Shown: positions 62,901 through 64,000 of the stretch, piece by piece | Numbering within the stretch: the first letter of the stretch is position 1 | Layout of the letters: each line of letters begins with the position of its first letter | Assembly (NCBI RefSeq): GCF_900182935.1 | Contig: NZ_FXUE01000001.1 | Location: 434,001 to 498,000, forward strand | DNA length: 64,000 nucleotides | From: Fibrobacter sp. UWB10 | GTDB taxonomy: Bacteria; Fibrobacterota; Fibrobacteria; Fibrobacterales; Fibrobacteraceae | Reading direction: 5' to 3' | Program-made: the position numbers and the translations under genes | Notes under the pieces: generated by a model | The model's database searches: none | What the model was told of the DNA's origin: nothing | Seen by the model: the letters and a program-made list of their open reading frames with translations, nothing else

Positions 62901-63427
62901 ATGCCGGACTGTCCCGTAATATCGACTTGGTAACGCTTCTGGTCATTAGTAGCCGCATTGGTACCAGCGATGATTGTCCAGTCCGAAGAGGTCTGGAAAC
63001 CACTATTGGTAAAAGTCCCTGTCACCTTCGGGTCCAAAGAATTACCATCGGCATCAACCACTTCGAAAGAGCTTGCCGTACCCACATAGTAGAACTGCTT
63101 TTCAGGGTCGCTTTCCAAATAACCGGCCTGGTTAATACGAATAGGCGACATACGGTAGTTAATCGCATCCAAATAAGCTTGGTTCAAGGTATCGGGAATA
63201 TAAGCGTTCGGCACGTAAGAGGCAGGGGTGCGATTCTTGGGCACCATGTTGTGCTTCTTAGTTACCGTCGTATCATAATGGTTAAAGACAGTCGTATCCC
63301 AAGTCAGCGGATAAACCGGACGAATCAAGTCATATGGAGTAGGTTGTTCCTGACCTGTAGCAGCCATAGCAGACATGGCAGCCATCGCGATAATCACCGC
63401 AGAGACAAGACACTTCGTTTTAGGCAC
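56951..63427 (-). CDS. Giant multi-modular family 9 glycoside hydrolase (2158 residues)
   Basis: A paralogue of the gene at 51032. A GTG at 63427 is the start because AAAGGAGG lies 6-13 bases before it; an upstream TTG in frame would place that site inside the gene. Signal peptide ends AMAA. The N-terminal Ig-like domain is near residue 100 (SPIRINQAGYLESDPEKQFYYV). The catalytic domain is about 190-790: Asp272/Asp275 in YYDCGDHLK, Glu757 in KSETCID, HPHHRAANPEG. Two fibronectin-type domains, a beta module ending in a WGYSPSYQ line, further Ig-like units, and DTDCDNVAD and DNEGDGYPDE lines follow in the same order as in the paralogue. The end TGPYIAKFM ... FGFRRAKK parallels it. C-ending codons dominate, consistent with high expression. 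Confidence 0.93.
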   Translation of the reverse strand: MPKTKCLVSAVIIAMAAMSAMAATGQEQPTPYDLIRPVYPLTWDTTVFNHYDTTVTKKHNMVPKNRTPASYVPNAYIPDTLNQAYLDAINYRMSPIRINQAGYLESDPEKQFYYVGTASSFEVVDADGNSLDPKVTGTFTNSGFQTSSDWTIIAGTNAATNDQKRYQVDITGQSGIIQVGNIPGNVPTETRLRIKVGNDISSTFIVSDKVYSMVKDAALKFYGINRSGDGDSWFHPASHMKDGAGAVVTGAADVRDQYNAALAGTLQGGYYDCGDHLKESQTQMYAFMVAAVLAATNADADEDHYAFNHGETVNRDAIPDMMREAKHGADFVLRAYVRAKGVIDDMALSVGNFGSDHGWWGRPENSDLLPVDGSAAATDRGGPMSRTVRLGEIGANIGGETAAGLALVGKLYSDFNDPRYMAFADSCLKVAKEMYEFAKSMAQGKTYKNNTEAAGWSSPAYNGNNEYFDDLALASVALWYATGDSKYGDDAIRSKTLGTTVPQSFMENCVGCFEGGWFVTDNKGFLKNVKNTSWANAYAYATYALYKLILADENKAINEFGMTKEERLNAIEDCIMSMIHNLSDVSAGTATIVLPRKDPSNYMVQDIGWKGNEVKYDPIWYSMQTDQTWIYNRYQAGNIFEVLAYADVAKDIEKQNLVLPNLGTPNWKADEMHQLGINQLNYLLGVNPWDVSYILGVGDKNDAHPHHRAANPEGKNQPGAGYKYRPPVGALYGGVTPGATNSMVPDNKSWEDYHKSETCIDAAATLVSSGMLAAAKFDRTIAPGVSVEIRHVSMDSAIVVVKLSNRGTVNLYYGTSESAMTEVASPDNNVPGVQHEIILRDLQPGTGYFFYAIGQNAYVPENKTIKYMVDSTKTPFSFTTLNTVESAQITNVTVCNMFGDSAEIMWYTPNGEYESKIYWDTVPHTKASDYAFNSGAGNADVSGIPTRFHYVKIGGLKEKTTYYYMVESNGQFTNVDDKTGEMLKFTTPVAWYDFSVRAYQYDFGGTEFLNLNIYNNEARAFDSLTLRMYFMAKPEEVEQCATLIDSDICQAYDEAGFNKPCENDRELRDLMRAALPVRLDDTYDATTGKYAYYFPVPLGSSIIKSQSRLRVDLTYSSGISNDGYKTCETLRQPAKKHMDKTTGDWSWAPHKFLDDGADYEGMPYEDKDYGDIDNEIPVDPFIVVYRKDEFIWGYSPSYQEMTKKRAHYEMDVHLDAPFNVSDGSYVQIDQTSSTVYVKGYAHISEQGYITRIWANGQEIKTVVDRVGDEIFLISENDGVIAHYNVTDGNGSIDSTGLWTLNIPVKMKIGSNKIDLTIFAGADPQCEECAENGGCAFINRTYYVQFTRGNLTASSLTIKDDAGNPVASPADPSNTRFHIYLTDKDKAGSSAPVNVLVINAKKNDTLKVKMVEDASNPGSFKSANAITATSVAPEARNGTQISFFAGDTIQVVYIDPDDEEDVSKQSFYAEAKYPEPTKVLAQDTDCDNVADKLLVVFSNTLISDYSFDSIRVYLPGMTDTVTLKVDAAAALNKSEVLVDLPASLGIEESAAPAGKSTVYMKAEGATNASKVAIGDGIMPQLLSVTILENPDHEYAEDTLMVAFTEPVILASETVWPLEVIGATGATFSVVGKATTTNDGKSWMYAITGNTNGQFIKEGTTVTVKTNSVADKAFNTLDPALACKQVQVAETPRPVPITIAEMRDNEGDGYPDELYMKFAKKLRDKDMLDSFVVEWGLKGEVKSMLPEWEHTFEFGQHWEKKSTVDSSGATPVVIVDSVLVSDTVSVITVKLTPANTFARGATVGPYDGYGRVTPRLGPEGGFFDKFYPVVDKCPPIIMTAVWSGYDVDDDTYGTQDNLTLTFSEPLDTVAGHPYVVERNRDGSAGVFFSPKQNPSVSLSYVLNTTMGRLSYKHKYSEAIWIADSVRLISDSETSFFKDKAGQYPGYATPWVPVTGSVSNIKFTITAVDGVTKSRSPDSIYYGGIPMDPNVNFRLTTKNKSEETIVMAEGSSKLHDVYGAPIRNYHSAGPVFMIEVALPDVLDKTELGEAKRDYKVDLEMDLFNNLGTYVNKATYSFMTSQVQEFISPASTMTMYMEWCAPEDYPVSADGKKIGTGPYIAKFMTEAKSDYLPQKADEGDRTEALKDSDTFTKTFGFRRAKK

Positions 63428-63456
63428 AATAGCCTCCTTTGTATACAACCAAATGG

Positions 63457-63475
63457 CGGGTACAGCAGGTACCCG
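63457..63475 (-). promoter_or_regulatory. Hairpin in the leader of the 2158-residue GH9 gene
   Basis: CGGGTAC/GTACCCG, 7-bp perfect stem with loop of five, about 30 bases before the GTG. No T run follows, so it is not a terminator. It could be an operator (GGTACC-centred palindrome) or an mRNA-stabilising hairpin. Confidence 0.45.
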
Positions 63476-63664
63476 TTAAGCAAACGTCCAAATACACATT
63501 TTAAAAATAGATTTATTAGCCTAAAAGCGGTCGCGTAAAAAACAGAAAATGTTCCCTTTTTGCTCTCAAAAAAGGCAGAAATCAATGATTTGGAACACGC
63601 TGTTTCGTATAAAAGTTTTTAGTAAGAAATACGCAAAACAAGGTTTACAATTGTTTACGTAAGT

Positions 63665-63733
63665 AAGGCTAGAAGCCAATGTGAAATGCGTGATGTGAAA
63701 TGTTTAATCATTCATTTTTCATCTCACATTCCT
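63665..63733. repeat. Intergenic repeat, copy B
   Basis: Begins AAGGCTAGAA, continues CCAATGTGAAATG, and ends TTCATCTCACATT-like, matching copy A at 25089-25176 in order of words, with a shorter middle. Confidence 0.65.
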
Positions 63734-63738
63734 AATAA

Positions 63739-63775
63739 AAAAAGGCCGACACCCATAGGCATCGACCTTCTTTTC
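63739..63775 (-). terminator. Terminator of the last gene
   Basis: A roughly 12-bp stem with wobble pairs (minus strand AAGGTCGATGCC with GGGTGTCGGCCTT), followed by a run of seven T residues on the minus strand, 27 bases past the stop codon. Confidence 0.85.
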
Positions 63776-63801
63776 CAAAGGATTTTGAATGAAACTTTAG
63801 A

Positions 63802-64000
63802 TTAGTCCTTGCCGGTGAAGATAATCACGAGCACGGATGCCACGAAGGCGGCAGACACGATCAGGAATTCCCACGGGTTTTCCATGATAGAGGTCTTGGC
63901 AGAACCAGCAGAACTGTTTTCGAGAGCAGCCTGTTCTTCGGCCTTGGCCTTAGCAGCAGCTTCGGCGGCCTTCTTTTCTTCTTCGGCCTTGGCGAGAGCG
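63802..64000 (-). CDS. C-terminus of a membrane-anchored Ala/Lys/Glu-rich protein (partial)
   Basis: The last 65 residues of a gene whose start is beyond the window. A lysine/alanine/glutamate helix (AKAEEEKKAAEAAAKAKAEE) leads to a short polar linker and then a single membrane segment WEFLIVSAAFVASVLVIIF, ending TGKD at a TAA. This tail-anchor or last-helix layout is not specific to a family. Codon use is strongly biased to C-ending codons, as in highly expressed genes here. Confidence 0.75.
   Translation of the reverse strand, partial: ALAKAEEEKKAAEAAAKAKAEEQAALENSSAGSAKTSIMENPWEFLIVSAAFVASVLVIIFTGKD

Larger units (their letters stand above)
63428..63801. other. Intergenic region upstream of the GH9 pair
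   Basis: A 374-base gap with a leader hairpin near the GH9 start, an AT-rich stretch that should hold the GH9 promoter, one copy of the repeat also found at 25089, and the terminator of the last gene. I see no further coding sequence. Confidence 0.6.

Noticed and set aside
51032-63427. Dockerin domains in the GH9 enzymes (cellulosome)
   Set aside because: Asp-rich lines such as DTDCDNVPD resemble single calcium loops, but the paired F-hand duplication of dockerins is missing and no cohesin is seen.
1-64000. tRNA, rRNA, transposase or integrase genes
   Set aside because: None recognised on either strand; no cloverleaf-like or transposase motifs were found by reading.

Overview
The window looks like part of the chromosome of a Fibrobacter (phylum Fibrobacterota), or a close relative: a Gram-negative, cellulose-degrading gut bacterium. 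The reasons are two very large multi-modular family 9 glycoside hydrolases, many lipoproteins with serine-rich linkers, a complete outer-membrane export toolkit, and housekeeping genes (glmS, scpA, dnaB) of the expected families. This assignment is inferred from gene content; no 16S or other marker RNA is present. I saw no tRNA, rRNA, insertion sequence, prophage or CRISPR array.

Layout. 1-915 (-): 5' part of an AIPR-like gene cut by the window edge. 1.2-6.1 kb: a leucine-rich-repeat protein, two tandem S41 protease lipoproteins and a convergent M23 endopeptidase lipoprotein. Upstream of the last lie three spaced 43-bp palindromic repeats. 6.4-11.5 kb: FKBP-type isomerase, glmS, scpA and a membrane zinc protease. 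11.6-16.8 kb (-): a TolC / HlyD / two-permease export operon with no ATPase gene. 16.9-22.6 kb (-): a compact five-gene operon (DUF4956, periplasmic adaptor, outer-membrane channel, VTC-domain polymerase, lamin-tail lipoprotein). This is my main candidate for an undescribed envelope-polymer system. 22.9-25.0 kb (-): batA and batB. 25.2-34.0 kb (-): acyltransferase, hydrolase, and surface-polysaccharide genes (manC, a Wza-like exporter, a tyrosine phosphatase, rfbC, rfbB), then hisH, a C_GCAxxG_C_C protein, an orphan ABC ATPase and xseB. 34.0-41.3 kb (+): a six-gene block of three related lipoproteins, two PEGA-like membrane proteins and a barrel protein with a lysine-rich tail. This is a second unassigned envelope system. 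41.5-43.7 kb: DedA protein and a PKD-like lipoprotein, convergent, with several hairpins between them. 43.8-51.0 kb (-): histidine kinase, response regulator, sigma-54 activator, dnaB, mlaE and mlaF. 51.0-63.4 kb (-): two giant GH9 enzymes. 63.8 kb to the end: the C-terminus of a membrane-anchored coiled-coil protein.

How the parts fit. Almost everything not strictly housekeeping serves the cell envelope: polymer synthesis and export, lipid transport, outer-membrane lipoproteins, periplasmic proteases and cell-surface cellulases. The histidine kinase gene begins one base after the stop of the second GH9 gene, so the two-component/sigma-54 module may be co-transcribed with, and sense, cellulose breakdown. 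Recurrent promoter-like TATATT boxes are visible. At three genes the box sits only 6-7 bases before the ATG, which suggests leaderless transcripts.
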